The translations under genes and the position numbers were made by a program. A stretch of 64,000 nucleotides of DNA, from positions 744,001 through 808,000 of the forward strand of contig JALJCQ010000028.1 in the NCBI GenBank assembly GCA_023091665.1. The letters are read 5' to 3'. Numbering within the stretch: position 1 is the first letter of the stretch; the number at the start of each line of letters is the position of its first letter. The notes beneath the pieces were generated by a model, which saw only the letters and a list, made by a program, of their open reading frames with translations, had not been told where the DNA came from and made no database searches. Positions 9,634 to 19,244 of the stretch are shown piece after piece. The stretch is from Pythium myriotylum (Eukaryota > Oomycota > Peronosporomycetes > Pythiales > Pythiaceae).

Positions 9634-11285
9634 TCTCTTGTCCCTTGGCTCTGGCTTCGAGCGACTGCGACTCCTGCAACAGTCACAGCAATCAATAGAC
9701 CAATCACTTGAGCAGAACTTCCCCACGCGATGTCAGTGACAGCAAGGTCTATGGGCTGTGAGTGCAACTGCTTGAAGCACTTTGTCTTTGCAAGCTCCCC
9801 GAACCACTTCGCTGCTTGTCGAGGGACACGAGCTAGGTCGGTAGGCTGCGGTACGTACCCATCCTTCGAGCCCGTTTGTGCCGTGTAGTTGACGAAGAAT
9901 AGGCCAAAGCGCGGCTTGAAGGAACCCCACTCGTAGTTGTCCAGTAGTGACCATGCCGTGTATCCGATGATTGGAATATGTTCTTCAATCAGGGCTCGGT
10001 GGACTTGGCTGATATAGCTCTCAAGGTACCAGTTCTGGTCTGCATTATTGAGCGACTCGTCGCCACACCACCCATTCTCCGTCAGCAAGATCTTTGCACT
10101 TGGGTCGAGCGCGTGCATCCAGCGGATAGTATCCAGATATCCTTGTGGATATGCGGAGAACCACGGACACAGTGCTGACCCATCAGCTCCCTTGCTAGAC
10201 CCGCGGGCACCCGGTGGATGGCGAGTGTCATCACAGCCGTGATCGCGTTCCCACCCCAGGGCCAGTGCTGAACAATCGACGGACGATTCAGGCGCGTCAC
10301 AATCGACCACAACTTTCGAGCTATAGTGGTTGAGCATAAAGAGATCATAGGAGCCCTTGAGCAGCGCCGACTCTTCCGCTGTGAAAGATGGCAGGCGCTC
10401 ACCCGCTCGCTCCCGCATCACCTCCGGGTATTCACCACTGACGATTGGCCGCAGATACCATCCAAACATAAACTCGATCTTCCGTGCTGCGGCTTCCACG
10501 TCGCGTGAACTTGACGGGTTTAGTGGGTAGTAGTACTCACTCACGAGCACGATACCGATCTGTGCCGAGAGCTTGACGATTCCGTCTAACTTGAGCTGGC
10601 GGAACCGCTGGACAGCCTTGGCATGAGAGAGGAGCACATGGTGGGTGGCCGTGTATGGACTCGTAGCCGAGGGCGGAAGCCCTGGTGCGTACCGAGTCTT
10701 CCCATAGCCTTTGACAACAAATGAAGACGGCTCGTTAAAGGTCGTCCACAGATTGACTTGCGACCCGAAGGCCCGGAACACCACCTCAGCAAAGTCGACA
10801 AAGTGGCCGACAATCTCTGGGTTGAGCCACCCAGGCGGATCGAGTTGTGTGTGAAGGTCGCTTGGCAAATCCCAGTGATAGAGCGTCAATACTGGGCGGA
10901 TGTTTTTTCGTAGGAGTGTGGCGATCAGGTTCTGGTAAAACGCGATACCTGGAAGGTTGGGTTTCATGCGCTTCGTCTCTGAGTCCCACTTCATCACGCG
11001 GGACCACGAGACCGAGAACCGAAACATGTCAAGTCCTGTCTCAACCATGAGATCGACGTCACTCTCGTAGCGGTGGAGGAAGTCGACCGCGATGTTGGCA
11101 CACTCGACGTTCACGTTGGCACGGCAATAATCGTCCCATATGCTGGGTGATCGCCCCGTCTCGTTCCAGCCTCCTTCGACTTGGTATGCTGCGGTCGCCG
11201 AGCCGAAGAGGAAGTCGTCGGGGAAGCATAGCGTCTCGGCTGCGATGGTCGTGAGACTGGCGATGACGAGAAACAGGGACTTCAT
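9609..11285 (-). CDS. Membrane-anchored GH1 beta-glucosidase, 558 aa
   Basis: Retaining glycoside hydrolase family 1 enzyme that cleaves beta-glucosides. An N-terminal signal peptide (MKSLFLVIASLTTIAAETLC) precedes FLFGSATAAYQVEG, the family's opening strand. The acid/base Glu lies in TTFNEP (E185), the nucleophile in LLTENGW (E403), and the aglycone-side WSLLDNYEWGSF motif is present. N41 sits in an N-glycosylation sequon. Unlike soluble GH1 enzymes it ends with a hydrophobic span (about residues 523-542) and a short basic tail containing EETAPLL, an acidic dileucine signal of the kind used for endosome/vacuole sorting. I infer a type I membrane protein with its catalytic domain outside the cell or in a vacuole. 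It is divergent from a sugar transporter, which suggests joint use of released sugars. ATG at 11285; no intron seen. Confidence 0.93.
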   Translation of the reverse strand: MKSLFLVIASLTTIAAETLCFPDDFLFGSATAAYQVEGGWNETGRSPSIWDDYCRANVNVECANIAVDFLHRYESDVDLMVETGLDMFRFSVSWSRVMKWDSETKRMKPNLPGIAFYQNLIATLLRKNIRPVLTLYHWDLPSDLHTQLDPPGWLNPEIVGHFVDFAEVVFRAFGSQVNLWTTFNEPSSFVVKGYGKTRYAPGLPPSATSPYTATHHVLLSHAKAVQRFRQLKLDGIVKLSAQIGIVLVSEYYYPLNPSSSRDVEAAARKIEFMFGWYLRPIVSGEYPEVMRERAGERLPSFTAEESALLKGSYDLFMLNHYSSKVVVDCDAPESSVDCSALALGWERDHGCDDTRHPPGARGSSKGADGSALCPWFSAYPQGYLDTIRWMHALDPSAKILLTENGWCGDESLNNADQNWYLESYISQVHRALIEEHIPIIGYTAWSLLDNYEWGSFKPRFGLFFVNYTAQTGSKDGYVPQPTDLARVPRQAAKWFGELAKTKCFKQLHSQPIDLAVTDIAWGSSAQVIGLLIAVTVAGVAVARSQSQGTREETAPLLR

Positions 11286-11817
11286 GGCTTGGTCAAGGTA
11301 GATCTATTAGTGAGGAAGGTCGGGATTTTCGCAACGAGATCTTAGCACTACTTTTCGTCTAAACATCGGATGCAGTCTTGGAGTTTACGCTGTGGCATCT
11401 TGAACTTCAACGTCGAGTTTGAGCCAATGGTTAATCATTTCCACGGGCACAATCCGACTTGCTCATCAACGTGGATTGCTCGAAAACTGTCCATCGCTCG
11501 TACCTGTACCTCCATAATAATATCAAGGGTATAATTTAATATGTTGACTAGCCTTACTAATTAAGAATTATGTATAATATTGTTTAATTAACTTTTGAGA
11601 ATAATCGAAAATAACAATGATGCTGATCTCGTTTGGTCATGCTGGTCTCGTTTGGTCAGGTGTGTTCAGACAACAACAAGCAGCTCGCTTGATCAAGAAC
11701 CGATAGTGGCTCGACCATTTGCCCAGTCACCAGAACAGACAGCTGCCGTCCAGAAACAAGCTCGATGCTGGTTCATGGGCTCATTCCGCAATTCTCTTGC
11801 CTCTACGCACCCTCAAG
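11286..11817. promoter_or_regulatory. Divergent promoter region between glucosidase and sugar transporter
   Basis: These 532 bases separate two head-to-head genes and may serve both. On the plus strand, 11779-11796 reads GCTCATTCCGCAATTCTC, close to the oomycete initiator consensus GCTCATTYYNCAWTTT. It lies 22 bases before the ATG at 11818, which supports that start and a 5' UTR of about 35 bases. A CCAAT sequence lies near 11424. An AT-rich patch fills about 11515-11600. Confidence 0.75.
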
Positions 11818-13260
11818 ATGACTGCTGCTTCCAAGGATGTTGAAGTTGGCCAAGGATACGGCGAGTTTGCCTCTCCCAAGACCAAGGACATCGAAGGTGG
11901 CAGGTCCCGGCCAACCCCGTCTATTCCCATGCTCCTGCTCATCTCAATGCCCCGAATGGCCGTCCGCATGGCCTGGGCAGCTCAGTGGGCGGCTCTTGGT
12001 CCGTACCTCGGGACAATGCTCCCAAGGTGGGCTGTCCAGCTCACCCAGTTTGTCGGTCCTCTCACCGGCATCCTCGTGGGGCCCATGGTCGGCGTGCTGA
12101 GCGACCGCAGCACGAACCAGTGGGGTCGTCGGCGCCCGTTCTTGCTCTACGCAGCCATTGCCAGTGCGGTGTGCTGGACGCTGATGGGCTTCACGAGAGA
12201 AATGGGTGAGGCCCTCGGAGACTACGGTAACGGCAAGAAGGGTATTCCAACAAGTCGAAAGTGGACGTCGACGCTGACAATCTTCTTCTACATATGGATG
12301 GACATCACGGTGAACATCGTCCAACCAGCAGCCCATCTTCTCATCGCGGATCTGGCAGGAGACCGCCAGACCACTGGAGCTGCTATGGCTCAAGGCTGGG
12401 CAACACTCGGCGCCATGGCAGTTGCTGGGTACATCCAGATCTGGGGTGCTGCGTACTTGACTCTCCACTACTTTCTCGGGATGTTGTCAGTCACCATGCT
12501 GGTAGCAGTCGGTGCCGTGTGCATCTTTGTCAAGGAAGAGCCGTTGCCACCAGCCTCTGAAGACAAGGAGTCTGCTGCCAAGCGCATCAAAGACGCCTTT
12601 TATGCAATTTACCAAGGCCTGAGGTCACTCACGCCGTTGCTGGTCGTCTTCAGTTTGATTGTCTTCTGTGTGCTATATGGCTACACCGCCTACAACGGGA
12701 ATAAGGGCCAATTCTTTGGAATCGTTGTGTACGGAGGTGAGCCATCAGGCGCCGATAAATGTGGTGACGACTGCACACCGGAACAGAAGGCTTACAGTCA
12801 TGGTGTTCGTATCGCTGGCGGCTCGACCGACATGTTCTTCAACACAGTCGGATACCTGTTCACGTGGGTACTACCGTACCTGGTGCAGAAATTTGGCGCC
12901 AAGGCCGTGCTCACAGCCTCGCTCATCCCACAGTCGTGCCTCATGATCATGGCATTCACCAAGGTTGTGGAGCTCGACGTCTTTTTTGTGGTCATCACCG
13001 CTGTGTCACCGATCGTGGCCCACGCGTTGATCGTCCCGCTCGTCATCCACGCGTACGGACAAAATGCGGACATTGGCATCTACATTGGGGCACTGAATTC
13101 GGCCAATTGCTTTGGCCAGATCCTCAACTTCGCTATTGGTGCCGGGCTTGTGGAAACCTCGATGGGTTACAAGCTCCCAGTGTTTCTCGGTGGAGTGATG
13201 AGCTTTGTCGGCTTCCTCATTAGCCTCTTCTTCTTCAAGGTCAAGATGTACTCCCTCTGA
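11818..13260 (+). CDS. SLC45/SUT-type proton-coupled sugar transporter (MFS, 480 aa)
   Basis: Major facilitator of the glycoside-pentoside-hexuronide/sucrose transporter branch. The first helix region carries RMAWAAQWAALGPYLGTML, followed by PLTGILVGPMVGVLSDRST and the family motif QWGRRRPFLL (about residues 100-109) in the loop between helices 2 and 3. About twelve hydrophobic segments are visible, with a central charged loop (KEEPLPPASEDKESAAKRIKD region) and a probable extracellular loop with paired cysteines (CGDDC). SLC45/SUT proteins move sucrose or glucose with protons across the plasma or vacuolar membrane. I use the ATG at 11818 because the initiator element sits just upstream; the frame is open 99 bases earlier but only to a TTG. 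It is divergent from the GH1 gene. Substrate not determinable from sequence. Confidence 0.9.
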   Translation: MTAASKDVEVGQGYGEFASPKTKDIEGGRSRPTPSIPMLLLISMPRMAVRMAWAAQWAALGPYLGTMLPRWAVQLTQFVGPLTGILVGPMVGVLSDRSTNQWGRRRPFLLYAAIASAVCWTLMGFTREMGEALGDYGNGKKGIPTSRKWTSTLTIFFYIWMDITVNIVQPAAHLLIADLAGDRQTTGAAMAQGWATLGAMAVAGYIQIWGAAYLTLHYFLGMLSVTMLVAVGAVCIFVKEEPLPPASEDKESAAKRIKDAFYAIYQGLRSLTPLLVVFSLIVFCVLYGYTAYNGNKGQFFGIVVYGGEPSGADKCGDDCTPEQKAYSHGVRIAGGSTDMFFNTVGYLFTWVLPYLVQKFGAKAVLTASLIPQSCLMIMAFTKVVELDVFFVVITAVSPIVAHALIVPLVIHAYGQNADIGIYIGALNSANCFGQILNFAIGAGLVETSMGYKLPVFLGGVMSFVGFLISLFFFKVKMYSL

Positions 13261-13931
13261 GTTCTTTGCATCTGTGTGCGGTCTCTTCGGCCCCGCCGAA
13301 TGGGTCATTCTCTTGCAATTGTTTTTGCATTTCATGTTCTTGAATATCCACCGTGACAAATCATTTTTATGAGTTGTTATACATTGAGTGTTGCTCCATT
13401 AGGAAGGCTAAAAGGCTTGAACAGAAGCTGTGCTGCAGATATCTTGTCTTGGTCGTCACATTATTACTATTCGCAAGTCAGTACTGCCACGGGGAATGTA
13501 GCTAAAAGCGTTCTCTACGTAGGACCCTAAAGACTCCGACTAGAACGGCAGGCACGAGGAGACGCCTCCGACTTCCACGAATGGCAAGCAAGCTGTCGTA
13601 GCAAACAGGGTAGTCGGCTATAACGTTCGTTAACTTGTCGATTCAATAGACCTCACCTTCAAAGACAAGGTGAAGACTCGGACTGGAAAGATGTATCGAC
13701 TTCAACACAATACAAGGCGCCGAAGCGTTCGAGAATTTGTAATTCATTGGTCAATTTTATATAAGCTATATGTTTTTAAAGTTGTCGCTCGGCATCATCA
13801 GGTTTCAGGATGGGCAAGATTGGTCGAAATGCTCATCCTTGCTGCCGCCACTTGACTGGAAGCCTCATTGCCTCTGAGTCGTCAGTGTATAATTTTCCAA
13901 CACATTCTCACTCCTTCTCTTCGCCATCGCA
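13261..13931. other. Intergenic, nothing recognised
   Basis: This is the 3' flank of the sugar transporter and the 5' flank of the next MFS gene, which run in the same direction. No ORF, RNA gene or clear repeat was found. CACATTCTCACTCC, 29-42 bases before the ATG at 13932, is a weak initiator-like match. Confidence 0.6.
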
Positions 13932-15215
13932 ATGTCGACGCAAAAGCCCCCAAGACTCTTAGTCGACTCGTTGTGGGCTCCCAAGGCCATGTTCATGCTT
14001 ACCAATGTCGGCCTCTCGTCCATGGCAAACTATTTGGCCGTGTACTACGAGCACACAGCAGGCTACTCCAAGATCCAAATTGGGTATCTCCAGACGCTCG
14101 CGTGTATCTGCACTGTCGTCGGCCCTCCAATTTGGGGAGCCGCGGCTGACTACTGGCAACTCCATCGAGCGATCACATTTGTCAGCATTCTCCTTGGCGC
14201 GGCGATCCTCTTCTGTGTCAGTCTGACTTGTGACTACAAGGTCACTGTCGCAATCGTGGTGTTGGGGAACCTGGTGCGCTCACCGTCCGGACCGCTGCTC
14301 AACCAAGCCGTGCTCGATATGATCTCCAGAGGAGGTGGCGAGTATGGCAAGCAACGCCTCTTCGGCGCGGTCGGCTATGGTGCGGGGGCCTACATCGCAA
14401 GCTTGGCAGTCGCTCTCGGTGGTATCTCGTCTGCGTTTTATGTCAGTTTGGCGTTCTCGCTCTCGTCACTTGTTGTGTTGCACCACATTCCTGTGGCTCG
14501 GAGCCACCACGGCGACCATATTCTCCCGCGCAAGGCATCTTTCTTGCGCAGTGCTGGGCTACTCTTCCACCAACTCGACGTTGTCGTTTTGCTTGGCATC
14601 GTGCTCGTCTTGGGCGTAATGTACGGCGTCATCTCGAGCTTTCTCACACTTAACCTGTACAACCTATCAGGCCAGAACGTCAAGATCATCGGCGTCGCCA
14701 TCATGTGTGAGACCGTTTCGGAACTGCCCGCATTTTTCTTCTCGCACAGGATCATCAGAAAGACAGGCATCGTTGGTGTACTCGTGCTCTCGCTCTGCGG
14801 CTACGCGCTGCGGATCACTTATTACGCGTTCATGACCAATGCATGGAGCGCCATTCCGTTCGAGTTTCTCCATGGGCTCACTTTCGGGATCACATGGGCA
14901 GCTGTCACGCAGTACATGTATGCAGCTGCACCTCCTGGTAGCGAAGGTCTTGCGATGGGTTTGCTCAGCGCAACTCTAAATGGACTGGGCAAAGGCTGCG
15001 GAACTCTCGTCGGCGGTTACTTCTACGAGCACTTCGGCGCAAGAACAATGTGGCTCGTCGCAGATCTTGGCGTTCCAGTGTCGGCACTAGGAATTGTTTT
15101 GTTCGCGCGCGTAACGACAAGCAAGCGCATGGAAGAGGGAGAGTGGAAAGGGGTCAACCATGCTTCTAGCGAAGAAGAACCAAACAAGATGGCTGGTAAG
15201 TATGGCTCGGTCTGA
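13932..15215 (+). CDS. MFSD6-like major facilitator protein, 427 aa
   Basis: About twelve hydrophobic segments. The N-terminus KAMFMLTNVGLSSMANYL, the helix-2 region QIGYLQTLACICTVVGPPIWG, and EFLHGLTFGITWAAVTQYMY near residue 320 are characteristic of the MFS_1-like / MFSD6 group, related to LacY and nucleoside symporters. GYGAGAYIASL matches the helix-4/5 region of that group. Substrate unknown. ATG at 13932 is the only sensible start. The hydrophilic C-terminal tail (about residues 395-427) is acidic/basic mixed and probably cytosolic. It converges with the coiled-coil/START-like gene, the two stops being 107 bases apart. Confidence 0.85.
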   Translation: MSTQKPPRLLVDSLWAPKAMFMLTNVGLSSMANYLAVYYEHTAGYSKIQIGYLQTLACICTVVGPPIWGAAADYWQLHRAITFVSILLGAAILFCVSLTCDYKVTVAIVVLGNLVRSPSGPLLNQAVLDMISRGGGEYGKQRLFGAVGYGAGAYIASLAVALGGISSAFYVSLAFSLSSLVVLHHIPVARSHHGDHILPRKASFLRSAGLLFHQLDVVVLLGIVLVLGVMYGVISSFLTLNLYNLSGQNVKIIGVAIMCETVSELPAFFFSHRIIRKTGIVGVLVLSLCGYALRITYYAFMTNAWSAIPFEFLHGLTFGITWAAVTQYMYAAAPPGSEGLAMGLLSATLNGLGKGCGTLVGGYFYEHFGARTMWLVADLGVPVSALGIVLFARVTTSKRMEEGEWKGVNHASSEEEPNKMAGKYGSV

Positions 15216-15321
15216 AGGATCCTCGGTTGCGCCAATTTGGCAGTGCATACGAGGTATTATCGAAATGACAACACGTTCATGTTTTGCTCTGCTTGTGGGA
15301 TGATTTGTACATGGTGGTCGA

Positions 15322-16572
15322 CTAGCCGTGGATCGGCGCCTTAGGTGGCTTGAAGTCCTTGAGATACTTGAGCATCGCCTCGGGCCATCGCGGCATGTAC
15401 TCGTACACCTTATTCATGACGATTTGCTGGATTGGGAAGGCCGGCGGTAACTGTGCGGACAAGGAACACAGCACGAGTACGACGACACGTTCCGAGCCGT
15501 CAGGTGACCATACCTCTCGCGATATGTAGGCCTTTTGCGTCGATTTTGTCGTGCGCTCGGATGGACGGTAGGGGTATAATTCATCGACGTCAACAGAGTC
15601 GGTCGCGACGATTCCGATCGGACCTTGCCCCATGGGCTCGTACGATGGGAGGAATTGCGCGAAGCCGATGCTGTTGAGCTCTTCTACAACGCCCCCGATA
15701 AGCTCATTCTCTGTGACAATCCGATGTTGCCAGATCACTGGATCAGCTTCCTTAGCTGATCCGTCTGTTGGCAGCTCGACCACTGTTGGATTCATGAGCG
15801 AGGGCGCAATGTCGCCAGTATCTTCTCGTATGGCCACTTGTCCGAGAGTCTCGGCGATCACCATCTCGGTATGGTTCAAGTAGTAGAGCAGTGTATCGTA
15901 CAATTGGCGGGGGGAGTCAAAGTTGGGAAACTGCCTGATCTCGTGTCGGTGGTAGTGATAGCGTCCATCCTCTGTGGTGAATCTGGTCTCACTGAGGTAC
16001 GGCCGGGTGTGGTCAATGAAGTACAGGAGGTTGAGTCCAACTGCCGCGGCTCGCGTGAGTTTGAGGTTTTGCATCGCGCGCAGTGTGCGACGACGTTCCT
16101 CGAGGTCTCGTGGCAAGTGGATGAACGTTTTGAGCGGATTCACGCGGGGATTATGCTAAGCTCCACGAACAGGTATGCCCTCAGAAAGCTGCTGTGGGTA
16201 GATCCACATAGAACGTACAAGTTCCAACGAAGCCCGAGTGAAGATCCCGTCAAGGCGCAACACCGATGACCAAAGGATTTTCTCCATTGCCACATTGCTC
16301 ACGAGTGTATCGTTGACGGCGCGTGTGTCTTGGGCGGTCGGAAGACCTGCGTTTGTGCGCAGGACCGCAAGTCTTGCCTCGAGCTCGCGGATCTCGTTCT
16401 CAGCCTCACGCTTGTCCTCTAGCAGCACTGAGTGGGTCGACTTGTACGTAGTCGTCTCGCCAGTGCCGTCGCCAGTGCGAAGGACGTAGCGCTTTCGGCT
16501 CTTTTGTGAGTCCTGAGCTCTCCGCTGCCCATGCAGTTTCTTCATGACCCGCACTTCTTCCAAGCGAAACAT
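15322..16572 (-). CDS. Coiled-coil/START-like protein (oomycete M96-like group), one predicted intron
   Basis: Two minus-strand reading frames lie in the same phase, separated only by a TAG at 16158-16156. The TAG can be removed as the 3' end of a 63-nt intron (16218-16156) with donor GTACGT and acceptor CTTAG, leaving a 395-aa protein. The N-terminal part is basic (KKLHGQRR, QKSRKRY), then has a helical heptad-like stretch (DKREAENEIRELEARLAVL), as in bZIP-like oomycete proteins. The C-terminal part (AAVGLNLLYFIDHTRPYLSE onward) resembles the START-like lipid-binding fold of the large oomycete family often annotated as M96 mating-specific. Start ATG at 16572; M at 16545 is an alternative. 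If the intron is not real, the gene is broken by one stop. A strong palindrome sits 23 bases upstream of the start. Confidence 0.65.
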
Positions 16573-16594
16573 TGCACGAGCCAAGTTTTGGTAT

Positions 16595-16644
16595 GGATCA
16601 GGAAAATGCGTATTTACGGTAGTAAATACGCATTTTCTTGATCC
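16595..16644. repeat. 23-bp near-perfect palindrome in promoter/5' UTR
   Basis: Arms 16595-16617 and 16622-16644 match at 22 of 23 positions around a 4-nt loop GGTA. The inner part is AAAATGCGTATTTAC and its complement. It lies between the ATG at 16572 and upstream DNA, so a transcript starting beyond it would carry a very stable hairpin. A minimal MITE or foldback remnant is the alternative. Confidence 0.85.
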
Positions 16645-17375
16645 ATTATGTGCATTGTCCTCTATTTTTGACAGAGTCCGGGCTCAGTCAGCCGACCTGA
16701 TCTGGTCGGGCGCCGTAATTTACGCGCGAAACGCAATAAAAATCCTGAAATATATGAATCAAATCGAGTGGGGGAAAATGTTTTCTGTTCGGATGAGGTG
16801 CCCCAGGTGCATTACTTTGGGACTCGGACGAATGAAATCAATTTGCCTGGTCACTTGGACGACTAGAATCAAAATCTCGACGAATAGAATTGATTCCAAT
16901 GGTCACTGCAACGGTTTTCCTGATGCAAAATATTGATTCCAATGGTGACGTTAACAATTAGAATTGCTTCTCATGGTCGACACGGCCATCGCTATAAATT
17001 CAACCATTGGCTTTAAGACCCAATCTCTGAGTCAACCAGACCGATTTCTGGAGGTCCCCGAAAAAAATACCGCAATTGATTAATATTCTCGGAATATTGT
17101 TCTGGCAGGAAGTCACCGATTACATTAGATGATGCTTCCATTTGAAAAGGTGAAAGAAATGCATAGCGACAAGTTGTCAAGTGCCTTCGACCTTTGATTC
17201 CTCCATATTCGTCTCGCAGAACGAAACGAAAACAAAAGCCAGTCGAGGGCCTTAGAATGGGATAGGGTTGCCGCCATCCCGGTTATGTTTGGTTACGTCG
17301 AAGAGCCCTGTACACTCGCTTAGTCGACCTTCCTTCCCTTGTGCAGGCGCAAGACAACAGCAACCAAAACGAAGC
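16645..17375. other. Intergenic, repeat-like, no gene
   Basis: AT-richer DNA. GATTCCAATGGT occurs twice, at about 16892 and 16938, with an inverted relative ACCATTGG near 17003. No coding signal recognised. It marks the change from gene-bearing to transposon-derived sequence. Confidence 0.5.
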
Positions 17376-17831
17376 CTGGCAGCGCTGGGCCTGGTGGAGC
17401 TGACATGGTCATTGTCTGGGCCACACTATCAGGGACGCTTCCATTGTCTGGAGCACAACAATCATTCCAGACTCCCCCTCGATGACACCAAATCAAGCGG
17501 CTTACCAAGGTCTTCTTGCGGGCCTACAAGCAGCTCACTCCCTCTGCCTCACTGGCGTTGCAGTTGAACACACCAACGCCGTCTTGCTCCGTCAGCTTCG
17601 AACGCGCCAGCCGCCACGTACCTCATGCTGCAATGCCTATATGAGCAAGGGCGCATTGTCGCCGACGGCATACATAGTTGGATCCACCAACTATGCGCAG
17701 CAAACTCGATAGCCACGGCGCTCCCCAACCACGCGATCGATTCGCGAACCAGCACACACGCCAATCATCCGACATCTCTCTTAGGCCATTCCACCCTCCG
17801 AGAACTGCTTGCCGCCAATCAGCGTCCGTGA
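17376..17831 (+). pseudogene. Decayed RNase H-like (reverse-transcriptase-associated) domain
   Basis: Read with frame changes, the plus strand gives PGSAGPGGADMVIVW, then NQAAYQGLLAGLQAAHSLCL, then LYEQGRIVADGIHSWIHQ and NHAIDSRTSTHANHPTS. This order matches the RNase H fold domains common in oomycete LINE-type and other retroelement proteins: first strand with glycine loop, NxAEYxGL-type helix with the catalytic Glu changed to Gln/Ala, then the ADG...W.HH region and ANxAMD. There are at least two frameshifts and the catalytic Asp/Glu positions are altered, so it is dead. Confidence 0.6.
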
Positions 17832-18359
17832 CGGTCCACGCGGGCTGAGCACGTTGAGAACAATTTTTAGCAAGATATGGATCGACGATGTAATCGACCG
17901 ACGCCTCGTGTGCTGCGCGCGCACGTTTCGCGCGTAGGCGCTTACGCTTCCCAGCGTGTGAGCCGGCTGGCGCCGAGCTCGTCGTCGAGGTGGCGTCAAC
18001 GGCTCGATCAATGGAGCATCCTTGACGGGAGTCGAGCTGGTCGACTCGCAGCTATCAGCGCCAACAGGGCCATCGCTCTCTGGAGCGGCTGTGGTAGTTA
18101 CGGACATGTTTATCCACCAGACTTCGTCGATAACGGCGAATGCTTCATCATCGATGGTACCGGACGTGGCAACGCCGACACTAGGTTGTTCCTGAATGCC
18201 AAATTAGTAACAGGACCAAATGTACATAGGCGGGGCGACAGAGGTTACTGTACTTTGGTACGCCGCCGTATATCGCAGTACCAAATCGATGCCGAATGTG
18301 GCTGGCTGTTGCTGCTTCAGCTTTACGTGAACGAAATGCACGACGCGGATTCAATGGCA
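17832..18359. other. No recognised gene; transposon-derived context
   Basis: Open frames exist on both strands (17877-18452 plus; 17781-18107 minus) but neither matches a family I know apart from the transposase start described next. The minus frame has a basic PPRRRARRQ patch. Confidence 0.4.
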
Positions 18360-18996
18360 GACTTCCACCGCGAGCGAGACGCTACCATGGCCGAAGAAAC
18401 TCTCGACGTGCGCTGTAGGAGCCCTCCATGTCGCCTTTCGCCGCACTTTTAGTTTCTGGTTGCGAGAAGTCTTTGATCATATTGACAGGGTTTGATAACA
18501 GCACCTTCTGCTACGTACTAGGGCTGTTCAAGCCGCACAGTGTCTTCACTCCCTACTCAAGAGCAGGGCGACCGACTCGACTTTCGCGCCAGAATCGTGA
18601 TGGGAGTCCAAGGCTACTCGATGCAAGTATGATCGATGCCGACTGCGGTGTGTGGTCGACTCTGCTTTCTCTCGAGGTGAATACCCCTTCCTACTGAAGT
18701 CACGACGCATACCCTGTCGCAACGTGTCTCAGCGATACATCATGTGCCAGACAAGCGACGTCAGCGAGACAAGCATCTGAATGGAGGATGCGAGGTCTTC
18801 AACCTCATTCCGCAGGATGCATGACACCATCCGGTACGAGGAGAACGGTGATAGAAAGGTGATTCTGTGCGTGATGGTGTTGCTTTACAATCTCCGTTCT
18901 CGACTAGTCGGTATCAATCAGATTCTCGCTACATTTATGCCAGAGTTGGCGATTAATCCAAACACTCTTTTGCCTCAGTATTCTCAGTCCGATTAG
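18360..18996 (+). pseudogene. Internally deleted DDE_Tnp4 (PIF/Harbinger-like) transposase
   Basis: The N-terminal part reads DFHRERDATMAEE, then after a frameshift LIILTGFDNSTFCYVLGLF, HSVFTPYSRAGRP and SPRLLDA, the opening of oomycete DDE_Tnp4 transposases. The C-terminal end, DTIRYEENGDRKVILC and VMVLLYNLRSRLVGINQILA, follows at 18820-18945. The catalytic middle, some 150-200 codons, is missing between about 18690 and 18780. It cannot be active. Confidence 0.7.
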
Positions 18997-19244
18997 TTCT
19001 GCTGATACTCGTCGCAAACAACGCCATAATCTGCTGCATAACTTGCTGCTGTTGGCGGCGATCCTCCTCTCGGTTTTCGCGCCACTGTCGCCGTTCTTCT
19101 GACCGGTCCTGACGATCATTCTCTGCGTAGGATCCATGCGTGGATCACCAAACTCCTCAGATTTGGTCCCGAGAAACAAGGTGATTTCCCACCATATGGT
19201 CATGCGCAGCATCTTTACACGTACCAAATTGGTATTTTGGTATT

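Noticed and set aside
15322..16143. Separate gene starting at 16143
   Set aside because: Its first codon is GTG, it is in the same phase as the upstream frame, and together they make a familiar coiled-coil plus START-like layout.
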